Below are positions 46,066-55,304 of a stretch of 64,000 nt of DNA, piece after piece. The stretch is from Pseudoalteromonas sp. '520P1 No. 423' (lineage in GTDB: Bacteria > Pseudomonadota > Gammaproteobacteria > Enterobacterales > Alteromonadaceae), in NCBI RefSeq assembly GCF_001269985.1, contig NZ_BBZB01000001.1, forward strand, positions 2,108,001 to 2,172,000. Direction: 5' to 3'. The stretch's first letter is position 1. The number at the start of each line of letters is the position of its first letter. Under the pieces are notes generated by a model. That model was not told where the DNA came from, ran no database searches, and was given only the letters and a program-made list of their open reading frames with translations. The position numbers and the translations under genes are program-made.

Positions 46066-47712
46066 ATGAAGATATTTAAAGTCTTACCTATTGCCTGTTG
46101 CTATTTTATATCTTTAGCAGCTAATGCAACTTGTGACCAAAATAAAGATGTGATGCAGGAACTTGGATTTAATACTTCTGAGCTTCTATCATTACCAAAA
46201 AGAGCTGGATTTTTTTCGAAAGTTCTATCACAAGAATGTGATATTGCAGAAGAATTATGGAGTGATGTTCAATGTCGCCTAAGTGAAACTATTATGTTAG
46301 ATAATAATTATAATTCTGATCATACATTGAGCTTAAGCGAACAAGCGCAACTGTCCAATACTCTTAAGAAAGAATTATCTGGATGTCAAAAAATTTCCCA
46401 AAATACAAATAGTGAAATAATAAACTCAGATTTAACAGTATATGAGACGTTTATACCAAATAAGACTAAAGTTGTATTTTCTTCGTTCGAAAAATCAGTT
46501 TTAAGCCTATATCTAGAAAACCCAAATGAGCTGTATTTTGCTGAAGTCCTTGCCATATATCATTTGAATAGATCTTTACTTGATTATAGTGCTGAAAAGG
46601 GGCAAGCGGTTAAGCATACTATTTTAGCTAAATACTTTCTAAATCGTGCAATTCATCTAGGACAAGAAAAAACTTGGGCTCAAAGCTTAATTGTTTTACT
46701 TGATCATAGATTTGATCCGTACCTGAACAGTGATGAAGTACCTTTTTCGGAAGAAACTGACGCACATCTTGCGTTTATAAAATCATTTAATTATGAAGAA
46801 AGTGATAGATACAGTGTCATTGATGGATTATTAACGGAATTTACACAAACGCCTAATAATATTTTAACTAATACATATTTAACTTCTTCAAATATCTGGA
46901 TTGGAGGCGAGGCTGAGTACGAAGACCCTAATATTATTTATAGCTTTATTGTAAGTAGTTTTTTCTCAATTAGGGCTGTTGAAATGGCTGAAAAGATGGA
47001 AATCGATTGGAGCAATAATCCTAATACAGGTAAGAAATTTAGATTATCAAATATTTTAGGTGGATTTGCTGTGCCAGCAAGGCGATGGTTAGCTAAATTA
47101 CATGGTGATGAATCTGTAGTGAACTTATTAGATGAAGAGCATAGGCAATGGTTGAAAATAAATAGGGCATTTCATTCGTTTACTGTAGGACTAATGTTAT
47201 TCGATGAAAATAAAAACTTTACAGAAGGCTATGATGCCTGGATGGCTGCATTAGATCATTGTTCAGAGAAGCCTAATTTCCGTAGTTGTATTGATAGGCC
47301 TAGACTATCATTTAATCGAATTGGCTATTTGCTAGGCGCTATTGATTTCTTTATGAAAAATGGAGAATTAAATAAAGCAAAAACATTTCTAACATATCGT
47401 TATTTACCTTCTTTCGAATTCAATAATTGGGATTTAGGTCGTGCGGCATGGAAGCATAGAGAAGAAAATTTTGATCAAATAGCTGAATTATATATAAATC
47501 AAGACCCTAATGATGATCCAACACACTTTCAGTTAAAAAGTCATAAATGGGGTCCAAATACCATTACTTGTCAAACATGTCATCAGGCACAAAGTCGTAT
47601 TTGGAGTGAAGATGACATTAATACAATTCAATTACCGGATAACGGATCTGTGCCAACAATAGGTAATTGGCCTTTAATTACCACAACTTGGTTTGCAACT
47701 AAGAAAAATTAA
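46066..47712 (+). CDS. Secreted protein with a C-terminal CxxCH motif
   Basis: 548 residues from ATG at 46066 (a GTG nine bases earlier is in frame). The signal peptide is KIFKVLPIACCYFISLAANA. The body is helical and reminiscent of TPR-type repeats (residues 160-460). Near the end CQTCHQAQSRIW gives one CxxCH motif, which in an exported protein can bind covalent haem c; the remaining 40 residues contain no clear distal Met ligand. The gene lies between synthase and exporter in the same direction, so it belongs to the cluster. I know no family for it; a periplasmic haem protein acting on the product is possible, as is a zinc or structural role of the cysteines. Confidence 0.75.
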   Translation: MKIFKVLPIACCYFISLAANATCDQNKDVMQELGFNTSELLSLPKRAGFFSKVLSQECDIAEELWSDVQCRLSETIMLDNNYNSDHTLSLSEQAQLSNTLKKELSGCQKISQNTNSEIINSDLTVYETFIPNKTKVVFSSFEKSVLSLYLENPNELYFAEVLAIYHLNRSLLDYSAEKGQAVKHTILAKYFLNRAIHLGQEKTWAQSLIVLLDHRFDPYLNSDEVPFSEETDAHLAFIKSFNYEESDRYSVIDGLLTEFTQTPNNILTNTYLTSSNIWIGGEAEYEDPNIIYSFIVSSFFSIRAVEMAEKMEIDWSNNPNTGKKFRLSNILGGFAVPARRWLAKLHGDESVVNLLDEEHRQWLKINRAFHSFTVGLMLFDENKNFTEGYDAWMAALDHCSEKPNFRSCIDRPRLSFNRIGYLLGAIDFFMKNGELNKAKTFLTYRYLPSFEFNNWDLGRAAWKHREENFDQIAELYINQDPNDDPTHFQLKSHKWGPNTITCQTCHQAQSRIWSEDDINTIQLPDNGSVPTIGNWPLITTTWFATKKN

Positions 47713-47800
47713 AATTTCGATAATTAAATTAATATCTTGCGCTTTTAATTATTAAATTGCGCAGGATACGCTTTTTTATATATGAAAAAATGGTTTTAAA

Positions 47801-49090
47801 ATGAATTTGTTCAAAAATAAAAATTTTTTACTGCATTGGCTAAGTAGTGGTATGTCACATATAGGGGGGTTTTTCACCTTATTAGCGTTACCTTGGTTAG
47901 TGCTATCAATTTCAAATAATAATCCTATTTTAATGTCTACGGTAATGGCTTGTATTAGCTTACCCCATGGTTTTTTTATTTTATTTGGAGGGGCTTTAGC
48001 TGATAGATATTCTCCATTTAAAGTATTAATTATTGCTAGGATAAGCATGTTCTTTGTCGTATTTAGCTTAGGTTTAATAGTCTACTTTAATATCACTTCA
48101 ATGGTGCTGTTATATATATATGCATTATGTATTGGCACTTTAAGTTCAGTTGCAACGCCTGCTTCTCAATCTATTTTACCCGTGATTTTACCTGCCACAC
48201 GTTTAGGTAAGGGAAACAGTATTTTAATGGGAACAACTTATTTAGCTCAAATATTAGGACCATTATTCGCTGGTTGGCTAATTTGGTTTATACGAAGTAT
48301 AAGAGGTATTGCACAAGGCCAGTCAGATTTAATCAGTATCTCATATGCTTTTATACTTGATGCTTGTTTGATTTTAGTGGCAATTTGTTTAATGACATCT
48401 ATTAAAATAGTCACAACTCATAATGAGCGTAATCAAAATATATTGAATATGGTATCACAGGGACTCCGTTTCTGTTGGGAACATCGAAATATCCGCATTG
48501 TATTGCTTTATCTGATATTGATTTCGTTTTTTATTCATGGTCCTTTAATGACAGTTTTACCGGTATTGATCAAAGTGAAATTAGGGTTGTCTGAAGCTGA
48601 TTATGGAAATCTTTATGCCATGATAGGTATTGGAACTGTTATTGGTGCTGGGTTAGCAATTTTAAAAACGCCAAGCGATAAGTTATTGGGTGTTGCAGTT
48701 CTTATTTGTGATTGTATTGCTGGATTAGCTTTGTATTTTATGAGCTATCAAATTGATATTTGGTCAATTGCTTTATTGTTATTAATAATAGGGTCATGTT
48801 CTGGTTTTATTACTATATCTGGTATCACTTGGTTTCAAAAAAGAACACCAGATATTTTTATGGGTCGAGTAATGAGTATTTTACTATTCACTATCTTTGG
48901 CCTTGTACCAATCTCCTCGGCATTAACTGGTTTGTTAATAGACCGTTTATCTATTTCTCACGTACTAGCTTATTCAGGAATCGTGATCGTTTTGTGTTCT
49001 ATCACGGGTTTGATACATCCAAAAATTCGAACTATGGGATGTTGTAATAAACAGTTTTCTGCTGTGATTTCAACTTCTGAGATTACTTAA
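47801..49090 (+). CDS. MFS transporter, probable product exporter
   Basis: 429 residues with about twelve membrane helices. The loop after helix 2, GGALADRYSPFKVLII, is the MFS signature (G-x-x-x-D-R-x-x-x-x). The sequence FLLHWLSSGMSHIGGFFTLLALPWLVLS at the start (residues 8-35) and the MFS_3/enterobactin-exporter-like plan point to export. Cluster context, with synthase before and thioesterase after, makes the cluster product the likely substrate. The gap to the thioesterase is only 14 bases. Confidence 0.9.
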   Translation: MNLFKNKNFLLHWLSSGMSHIGGFFTLLALPWLVLSISNNNPILMSTVMACISLPHGFFILFGGALADRYSPFKVLIIARISMFFVVFSLGLIVYFNITSMVLLYIYALCIGTLSSVATPASQSILPVILPATRLGKGNSILMGTTYLAQILGPLFAGWLIWFIRSIRGIAQGQSDLISISYAFILDACLILVAICLMTSIKIVTTHNERNQNILNMVSQGLRFCWEHRNIRIVLLYLILISFFIHGPLMTVLPVLIKVKLGLSEADYGNLYAMIGIGTVIGAGLAILKTPSDKLLGVAVLICDCIAGLALYFMSYQIDIWSIALLLLIIGSCSGFITISGITWFQKRTPDIFMGRVMSILLFTIFGLVPISSALTGLLIDRLSISHVLAYSGIVIVLCSITGLIHPKIRTMGCCNKQFSAVISTSEIT

Positions 49091-49104
49091 AAATTGAGTT
49101 ATTT

Positions 49105-49872
49105 ATGAAAAATTCAAATTGGTTTGTGATCCCACAACCAAAATTAAATGCAACAATGAGGTTGTTTTGCTTTCCCTTTGCTGGAGGTAATGCTTCTAGC
49201 TTTATCTCTTGGGCTAAAGGACTAAATGAGGACGTTGAGTTGGTAGCTATACAACCGCCTGGTCGTTCAAATCGAATTGCAGATAAAGCATATACAGATA
49301 CAGCTGAATTGGTTATGGATCTAGCAAATGAAATTGAGCCTTTATTGGATATGCCATATGTTGTATTTGGTCATAGTTTAGGTAGTCAGGTTGCCTTTGA
49401 ACTTATCCATGAACTTAAAGCTCGTGCTCTAAAATTGCCTAGACATTTTATAGCATCTGCTAGGCAAGCCCCATGTGTGAAAAGAAAAGAGGTTTTAATC
49501 CATCTCTTACCTGATACTGAATTTATTCAGGAAATCAGGCTTTTAGAAGGGACGCCTGAGTCAGTGATAAATAATGATGAATTAATGGAAATGTTATTGC
49601 CAGTATTGAAAGCTGATTTTGAAATGGCGCGTACATATACATATCAAGAGAAACCTAACTTGGACTGTAATTTAACAGTATTCGGTGGTTTAACAGACCG
49701 TATCGCTAGGAGTCATGATTTGAATCAGTGGCAAAAACATTTCAATCAAAAAATGACAAGGAAAATGTTTATTGGAGGGCACTTTTTTTTAGAAGAGGAA
49801 TATCTTATTTTAAAAAATATTAATCAAATCTTAAATCTTGAAATCAACCAACCTGAAGCATTGATCGTTTAG
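49105..49872 (+). CDS. Type II thioesterase
   Basis: 255 residues of the external thioesterase family found with polyketide and peptide synthetases: LFCFPFAGGNASSFISWAKG at 20-39, nucleophile Ser91 in VVFGHSLGSQ, the acid in FGGLTDRIA and His in FIGGHFFLEE. Such enzymes clear stalled or wrong acyl groups from the carrier protein; because the synthase has no fused thioesterase it could also release the product. It is tightly linked to the MFS gene before it and the glycosyltransferase after it (8 bases). Confidence 0.93.
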   Translation: MKNSNWFVIPQPKLNATMRLFCFPFAGGNASSFISWAKGLNEDVELVAIQPPGRSNRIADKAYTDTAELVMDLANEIEPLLDMPYVVFGHSLGSQVAFELIHELKARALKLPRHFIASARQAPCVKRKEVLIHLLPDTEFIQEIRLLEGTPESVINNDELMEMLLPVLKADFEMARTYTYQEKPNLDCNLTVFGGLTDRIARSHDLNQWQKHFNQKMTRKMFIGGHFFLEEEYLILKNINQILNLEINQPEALIV

Positions 49873-49880
49873 GAACTAAT

Positions 49881-50783
49881 ATGAAAAATCAATTTAAAAC
49901 AGGAATATCCATAGTTATTCCTACTTACAATGATGCAACAATTTTAGAAAAAACTTTAGCAACTTTAACAAAGCAAACTTTAGATTTTGCATTGTTCGAA
50001 GTCATAGTTGCTGATGATGGCTCTTCTGATGAGACAAAAGAAGTCGTTCAAAAATATAGTGATATTTTAAACCTAAAATATTGCTTTCAAAGTGATAAAG
50101 GTTTCAGAGTTGCACATGTTCGTAATTTAGGATTATCTTATGCGACATTTTCGAGGACTTTGTTTTTAGATACCGGGATGTTAGTAGCATCAAATTTATT
50201 AGAATCTCATTTGAGTCATCATCTAGCAGCACCTGACGTTACTATTATTGGATTATCTTATGGAGTTGAAGAGTATTCATCTACTAATGCAAAAAAAATA
50301 AAATCATTATTAATTGAGCAGGATATTGATGCTAGTTTTAGTAACTTTTCGACTCATCCTGAATTGTGGGACTGCCGATATCAATATTTAAAATCAATCA
50401 ATTTTGAATTGAGGAATATGCCTGCACCTTGGTGTATTTTTTGGACTGGTCATGTTTCTTCAAATACAGAGTTGTTATTACAACTTGGCGGTTTCGATGA
50501 GTGGTTTTCATCATGGGGAGGAGAAGATGTTGAATTAGGTATAAGACTTTATAAATCGGGATGCCCTTTTATTGTTTTGCCTAGCATGCAGTCATTAAAT
50601 TATCCTCACTTACGTGATGCATCAGCAAAAACGACAACTGCGATAAATAATATAAAGTATATTTATCGCAAGCATGCATGTGAAGAAACAAGAATGATGT
50701 TGAAACATCCTTCATGGCTAGATTTGATTAAGAAGCTAACGATTAAAACTTCACATCAAAAAATTTATGAACTAATTAACTAA
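49881..50783 (+). CDS. Family 2 glycosyltransferase
   Basis: 300 residues. The GT-A fold is shown by SIVIPTYNDATILEKTLATL, VADDGSSDETKEVV and the C-terminal WGGEDVELGIRLYKSG (the galactosyltransferase-like ED motif). Where most relatives have the metal-binding DxD, this one reads LFLDTGML, Asp-Thr-Gly. The metal site is therefore altered, though the first Asp is kept. It could attach a sugar to the polyketide and so make a glycolipid. Seventeen bases of AAAGGA-type leader precede the next gene about 40 bases on. Confidence 0.88.
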   Translation: MKNQFKTGISIVIPTYNDATILEKTLATLTKQTLDFALFEVIVADDGSSDETKEVVQKYSDILNLKYCFQSDKGFRVAHVRNLGLSYATFSRTLFLDTGMLVASNLLESHLSHHLAAPDVTIIGLSYGVEEYSSTNAKKIKSLLIEQDIDASFSNFSTHPELWDCRYQYLKSINFELRNMPAPWCIFWTGHVSSNTELLLQLGGFDEWFSSWGGEDVELGIRLYKSGCPFIVLPSMQSLNYPHLRDASAKTTTAINNIKYIYRKHACEETRMMLKHPSWLDLIKKLTIKTSHQKIYELIN

Positions 50784-50823
50784 AGACATAATATCAAAAA
50801 ATATTACTAAGAAAGGAAAAAAT

Positions 50824-51588
50824 ATGTTTAATAAAATAATTAATAAAGTCGCAATATTACTAGGTTTGACACTATTTACATTTGTTGCAATTGCTAAAAA
50901 TGAAAATCAATCATCATTAATAAATAAAGAGCGTGATTGGTATGTGGTATCTATGGTTGTATTAGATTCAGGGTATACATTAACAGAGCGCCGAGATTAT
51001 GAGCAAAGAATAGCACCTTCACTTTCTTCTTATAAGATGGGTTTGGAGCAGTCTTACGTTGTAAAAGACATTATTTCAGGTTCGTTGTCACAAGTTCAAA
51101 TGATTAATTTATATCATATGGAAAATGAGCAAACATTTTATACAGTTTTAGGTGATTCTGAATATTTAAAAAATGCTGAATTCAGAGATGAAATCCATAA
51201 TATGGCTGAGCACACTATTTATTTTTCTACAGTAAAAAGAAATAAAAGAAAGAGAGTATTATCACCATTAATGGCTGAATTAATAGTGCCAACAAAAGTA
51301 TATAGTGATGCTCAGGTTAAACAATACGAACGAAAAAGATTATTAATAAGAAAAGAATGTGGTTTGGTCCCATTTTCGTCTTATCAGATCAGAAGTAAAT
51401 TTATGGGGGTGGCACCAGCAACGGCGAACGCCCTTTCTTTGTGGGAGTTTAAAAGTGAAGATGCATTATTTTGTTTAAAAGCTTCAGAAAAACTTAAAGC
51501 ACTTAATGATACTTATCCAGAAATATTTAATGATCAGGAAAGTGCGCAGTTTATTGTACAAAAAGATCATAATTACCCACTCAGGTAA
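50824..51588 (+). CDS. Secreted protein of unknown function in the cluster
   Basis: 254 residues, signal peptide ending near AIAKNE, preceded by AAGGAAAAAAT. Two halves of about 100 residues each (DWYVVSMVVLDSG.. and LMAELIVPTKVYS..) look like repeated ferredoxin-like alpha/beta units of the dimeric barrel type (NIPSNAP or EthD-like), each with strands and a YExR helix (RRDYEQRIAPSL and VKQYERKRLLIR). That is a visual judgement. The export signal suggests that it works in the periplasm, together with the CxxCH protein. A weak hairpin at about 51610-51642 ends the operon. Confidence 0.7.
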   Translation: MFNKIINKVAILLGLTLFTFVAIAKNENQSSLINKERDWYVVSMVVLDSGYTLTERRDYEQRIAPSLSSYKMGLEQSYVVKDIISGSLSQVQMINLYHMENEQTFYTVLGDSEYLKNAEFRDEIHNMAEHTIYFSTVKRNKRKRVLSPLMAELIVPTKVYSDAQVKQYERKRLLIRKECGLVPFSSYQIRSKFMGVAPATANALSLWEFKSEDALFCLKASEKLKALNDTYPEIFNDQESAQFIVQKDHNYPLR

Positions 51589-51825
51589 TTGGATAATTAA
51601 AGCATTATAAAAAACCATTAAAATTGATTTTAGTTTTTTTATATTTAACTTTAATTAACTTGATACCTTTGTTGGGAATTAGATGAATCTTTTATCAAAT
51701 TTGAATAAAGTTTTTTTTGTTATATATGCTAGGATGATGTGACTAGAAAGTTGTCAGTGTTGGAGTTTTAAACATTTCTGTTAATTATCTCCTATCACAA
51801 TTAGAAAATTTAATTATGAGGTTCT

Positions 51826-53331
51826 ATGATTGATACACCTAAACATATTTTAATCCTTGGTGGTGGGAACGCGGGCTGGATGATTGCAAACCTAATGGCT
51901 CATCAATGGTCTAAACAAGGAATAAAAATTTCTTTAATAGAATCTGAGGTAATTGGCACCGTTGGCGTCGGAGAAGGATCAACACCATTTATACAAGATT
52001 TTTTTGCTAGATTAGGTATTTCAGAAGCTAAGTGGATGAAAGCAGCTAATGCAACTTATAAATGCGGTATAAGTTTTCCTGATTGGTCAACCAAAAAAGG
52101 TTTTGAAAATTATGTACATCCATTTTACTCTCAGATAGATAGCCCACATGTACCTCTTTTTTTTGATAATGCTGACTTTCGTCGTGCTGGCATAAATATA
52201 AACGCCCATCCAGATGATTATTTTGTTACATCTGAACTCATCGCTCAAAGTCGCTCGCCTATTTCAAATACGGGTAGCAATAATAAATTGGATTATGGTT
52301 ATCACTTTGATGCTGAGTTATTAGGCCACTTTTTAAAGGGGGAGGGGATTGCGCGTGGTGTTAAACATATAACAGATAAAGTTACTAAAATAGAAAAGAG
52401 CCCAGAGGGTGATATTTTAGCTGTAGATACTTTAAATTCAGGGAGAATTAGTGCTGATTTTTTTGTAGATTGTTCTGGATTTAAAGGTCTTTTAATCCAA
52501 GAAACTTTGGGTGAAAGCTTAATTTCATCAGATAAATATCTATACAATGACAGCGCTGTCGCCATTCAGACTCCCACGAATTTATCAAAGAAACTACCTT
52601 CTGATACAGTATCTCAAGCTATCAAGCATGGCTGGGTCTGGAAAATACCTTTAGGTAACCGATTTGGCAACGGTTACGTATATAGTTCTAAATACCTCTC
52701 TTCAGAAAATGCAGAAGAAGAGCTAAGAGAGCATTTAGGTGTACCTTCTAGAAATGCAAAAGCACTTCATTTAAAGTGGAAACCAGGACGAATTAGCCAG
52801 CATTGGAAGAGAAACTGCTTAGCTGTTGGGTTATCTCAGGGGTTCTTAGAGCCATTAGAAGCACCTATGTTAAATATAATTCAGTCGACTTGTGAAGGAT
52901 TTGTCAGCTGTTTTGAGAAAGGAGGGTTTACAAATAAGTATCAGAAGGTGTTTAATTCGGAAATTAATTCATTGATAGATGGTACAAGAGACTATTTGCA
53001 AGCACATTATAAACTCAATAGCAGATCTGATTCAGCATATTGGCGCGATAGTCGAAATAACACTGAAATGTCAAAAAGTCTAAAAGGTATTTTAGAGGGG
53101 TGGGAACAAACAGGTTGTTTTAATCAAGTATTACGTACTCACTTAAAAAGTAATGCATATTTAAAAACATCATGGTATTGCTTATTAGCTGGTATGGGAC
53201 ATTTTCCCGTACCGGAAAAAGAAGGTTCGATTGCTAGTGTAGATAAACATAAGCAATCAAAAGAAGCTGTTAGCTCACAAGCTAAAAGCTTTGTGGATCA
53301 TGCTAAGCAAATCGAAAAGATTTACATGTAA
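51826..53331 (+). CDS. Flavin-dependent (tryptophan-type) halogenase 1
   Basis: 501 residues. The FAD site LGGGNAGWMIANLM is at the N-terminus, GVGEGSTPF follows, the catalytic Lys lies in NATYKCG, and the halogenase signature WVWKIP is present near 270, with SQGFLEPLEAPML near 345. All these are needed for hypohalous acid chemistry, so it should be active given a flavin reductase; none is in the window. Close relatives are commonly found beside TonB-dependent receptors and sapC in this group of bacteria. Its 3' end overlaps the convergent halogenase 2 by ten bases. No LacI-type operator or lux box is visible before it, but a GACAGCGCTGTC palindrome lies inside at 52549. Confidence 0.92.
   Translation: MIDTPKHILILGGGNAGWMIANLMAHQWSKQGIKISLIESEVIGTVGVGEGSTPFIQDFFARLGISEAKWMKAANATYKCGISFPDWSTKKGFENYVHPFYSQIDSPHVPLFFDNADFRRAGININAHPDDYFVTSELIAQSRSPISNTGSNNKLDYGYHFDAELLGHFLKGEGIARGVKHITDKVTKIEKSPEGDILAVDTLNSGRISADFFVDCSGFKGLLIQETLGESLISSDKYLYNDSAVAIQTPTNLSKKLPSDTVSQAIKHGWVWKIPLGNRFGNGYVYSSKYLSSENAEEELREHLGVPSRNAKALHLKWKPGRISQHWKRNCLAVGLSQGFLEPLEAPMLNIIQSTCEGFVSCFEKGGFTNKYQKVFNSEINSLIDGTRDYLQAHYKLNSRSDSAYWRDSRNNTEMSKSLKGILEGWEQTGCFNQVLRTHLKSNAYLKTSWYCLLAGMGHFPVPEKEGSIASVDKHKQSKEAVSSQAKSFVDHAKQIEKIYM
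52548..52561. other. Operator-like palindrome inside halogenase 1
   Basis: TGACAGCGCTGTCG contains the perfect 12-bp palindrome GACAGCGCTGTC, the ideal form of the LacI-type sites of this window. It codes for Asp-Ser-Ala-Val, part of a peptide conserved in halogenases; the homologous place in halogenase 2 (about 54106-54119) keeps the peptide but only a poorer site. Confidence 0.4.
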
Positions 53332-54833
53332 TTATTATAAATTTTTTGTAATTGGACTTTATGGTTAGAAAAATATTTTCTAGCCATTTGTTCACAATAA
53401 AGATTCGCTTCAGATACCCTTGATGGGGTATTTGTTGACTGCAGATTTTTCGGGAATCGGCCCATACCTGATAAAATACAGTACCATGAAGGCCGAAGAT
53501 AAATTAAGCTTTCTTTTTGCTTGGCTAATTCTTGCTCAAGATCTATCCCTTTATCCCAAACTGAAATTATATTTTGTAAATTCACGGGTGTTTTAATTTC
53601 ATTTCGGCAAGCATTCCAATACTCTGTATCAGTTCTGCTATTAAGTTTATAGTGAGCTACAATATAATCACGAACGCCATCAAATGTAGTGTTAAGCGTC
53701 AGATTATAATCTTTTATTGTCTTATCAATTATTTGATCTTTTTTATCGAAAGAACTGATGAAATTCTCAACCGTAAATTGAATTAGCATAAGTGCAGTTG
53801 CTTCTAACGGCTCAATAAATCCTTGAGAAAGGCCTACTGCAAGACAGTTTTTATCCCAATGTTTTTTAAGGCGCCCAATTCTCATTTTTAAATGTTTTAC
53901 TTTTATATCTTCATCCAGAACATTAAGTTGCTCTCTAAGTTCAAACTCAGCATTATCAGAGCTAATAAAGTCCGAACTATATACATAACCATTCCCCGTT
54001 CGAGTTGATAAAGGGATTTTCCAAGACCATCCGTTTTTTAGTGCTTTTGAAATAGTTTGCGCTGATATATCTTGACTCTTATCTATTGGGGTTTGTATTG
54101 CAACAGCACTGTCATTAAATAGGCAATCTTTATAACTATAAAATTCTCTTTTAAGTGTTTTATTTACAAGCACACCTGTAAAGCCTGTACAGTCAATGAA
54201 AAAGTCTGCTGTTAATTCAAAATTATCTTTAGTGATAATTGATAATATACTTCCGTTATGATCTTGCTTAACTTCTAATACCTGGTCAGTTATATGTGCT
54301 AGCCCCTGCTCAATTGCTTTATTTTTAAGAAAAGCTCCCAGCTTTACAGAATCAAAATGATAACCATAATCAACATCTAACTGAAGATTTTCGTTTGGGA
54401 CCGGAGAGAGGTTTTGTGATGCTATATGCGCTGAAACAAAATAGTGGTTTGGTAATGCATTAACTGACTCACCTCGTCTTCGACGCCCGCTATTATGGAA
54501 AAATAGTTCTGCGGACTTTAAGTCTAATTGAGAGAAAAAAGGATGAAAATAACTTTCATATCCTTGAACTGAAGACCAGTTCTGGAAATCAATACCCGCC
54601 TTGTATGTTGCATCACATTGAGGCATCCACTCAGATTCTGCAATACCTAAAGAGGAGAAATACTGTTTTAAATAGGGTGTTGAGCCTTCTCCGACGCCTA
54701 TAATCTCAATACTTTTTGATTCAATTAATGTTACACTTGTGTCAGATCCCCAAGCTTTTAGCAAGCTGTTTGCTGTCATCCATCCTGCAGTACCACCACC
54801 GATTATAATGATTTCTTTTGGCTTATTGTTCAT
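53322..54833 (-). CDS. Flavin-dependent (tryptophan-type) halogenase 2
   Basis: 503 residues from ATG at 54833, chosen because MNNKPKEIIIIGGGTAGWMT matches the N-terminus of halogenase 1; the frame is open to 54950 but that leader has no family likeness. It has GGGTAGWM for FAD, GVGEGSTPY, the Lys in DATYKAG, WSWKIP and SQGFIEPLEATAL. It is a clear paralogue of halogenase 1 in tail-to-tail position, with a ten-base overlap of the ends. It is divergent from sapC, and a LacI-type operator between them could control both. Confidence 0.92.
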   Translation of the reverse strand: MNNKPKEIIIIGGGTAGWMTANSLLKAWGSDTSVTLIESKSIEIIGVGEGSTPYLKQYFSSLGIAESEWMPQCDATYKAGIDFQNWSSVQGYESYFHPFFSQLDLKSAELFFHNSGRRRRGESVNALPNHYFVSAHIASQNLSPVPNENLQLDVDYGYHFDSVKLGAFLKNKAIEQGLAHITDQVLEVKQDHNGSILSIITKDNFELTADFFIDCTGFTGVLVNKTLKREFYSYKDCLFNDSAVAIQTPIDKSQDISAQTISKALKNGWSWKIPLSTRTGNGYVYSSDFISSDNAEFELREQLNVLDEDIKVKHLKMRIGRLKKHWDKNCLAVGLSQGFIEPLEATALMLIQFTVENFISSFDKKDQIIDKTIKDYNLTLNTTFDGVRDYIVAHYKLNSRTDTEYWNACRNEIKTPVNLQNIISVWDKGIDLEQELAKQKESLIYLRPSWYCILSGMGRFPKNLQSTNTPSRVSEANLYCEQMARKYFSNHKVQLQKIYNNYM

Positions 54834-55304
54834 AATTTCTTTGTATTCCTTTAGAGGATTTAGATTAAAACTCAATGCTCTAATTTTAAATCGGACTGTA
54901 AAATGGTTTTTTGATAAAACATCGAAATTGTTTATGAAAATGCTTTCCAAGATAGTAGAACAGAGGTGCTATAAAGGTTCATATTTTAGCTTGGTATTAT
55001 TATCTTGTTAAATATATATGAATATTAGCCACTAGTGATAGCGCTGTCAATTTGTTGTAAAACGTTACTTTGCATAATTGTAGTTGGCTTTGACAACTAC
55101 ATTGAATAAAGGAAATAGAACTAACTTTAAATAAATGCTATGTGGAGTTTATGTTTTGTTAATATTTATTCTGAATAAGTTTACATCCTGGAATCACTAA
55201 TTAATTGACTGACATATTAAGTTATGTAATATGGAGTCATTATTTTATAGGTCACAGCAATTTAAATTCTTTAGTGGCTATTTGTTAAACGGAGAGTAGT
55301 ACCC
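54834..55304. other. Divergent control region of halogenase 2 and sapC
   Basis: About 470 bases with no supported gene. It holds the LacI-type operator at 55036-55049 and, 30 bases on, a perfect 8-bp inverted repeat TGTAGTTG / CAACTACA (55079-55101) with a 7-base spacer. The rest is AT-rich. sapC has GGAGAGT before its ATG. Confidence 0.5.
55036..55049. promoter_or_regulatory. LacI-type operator between halogenase 2 and sapC
   Basis: TGATAGCGCTGTCA, identical in all 14 bases to the operator before luxR at 35523. Confidence 0.75.
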
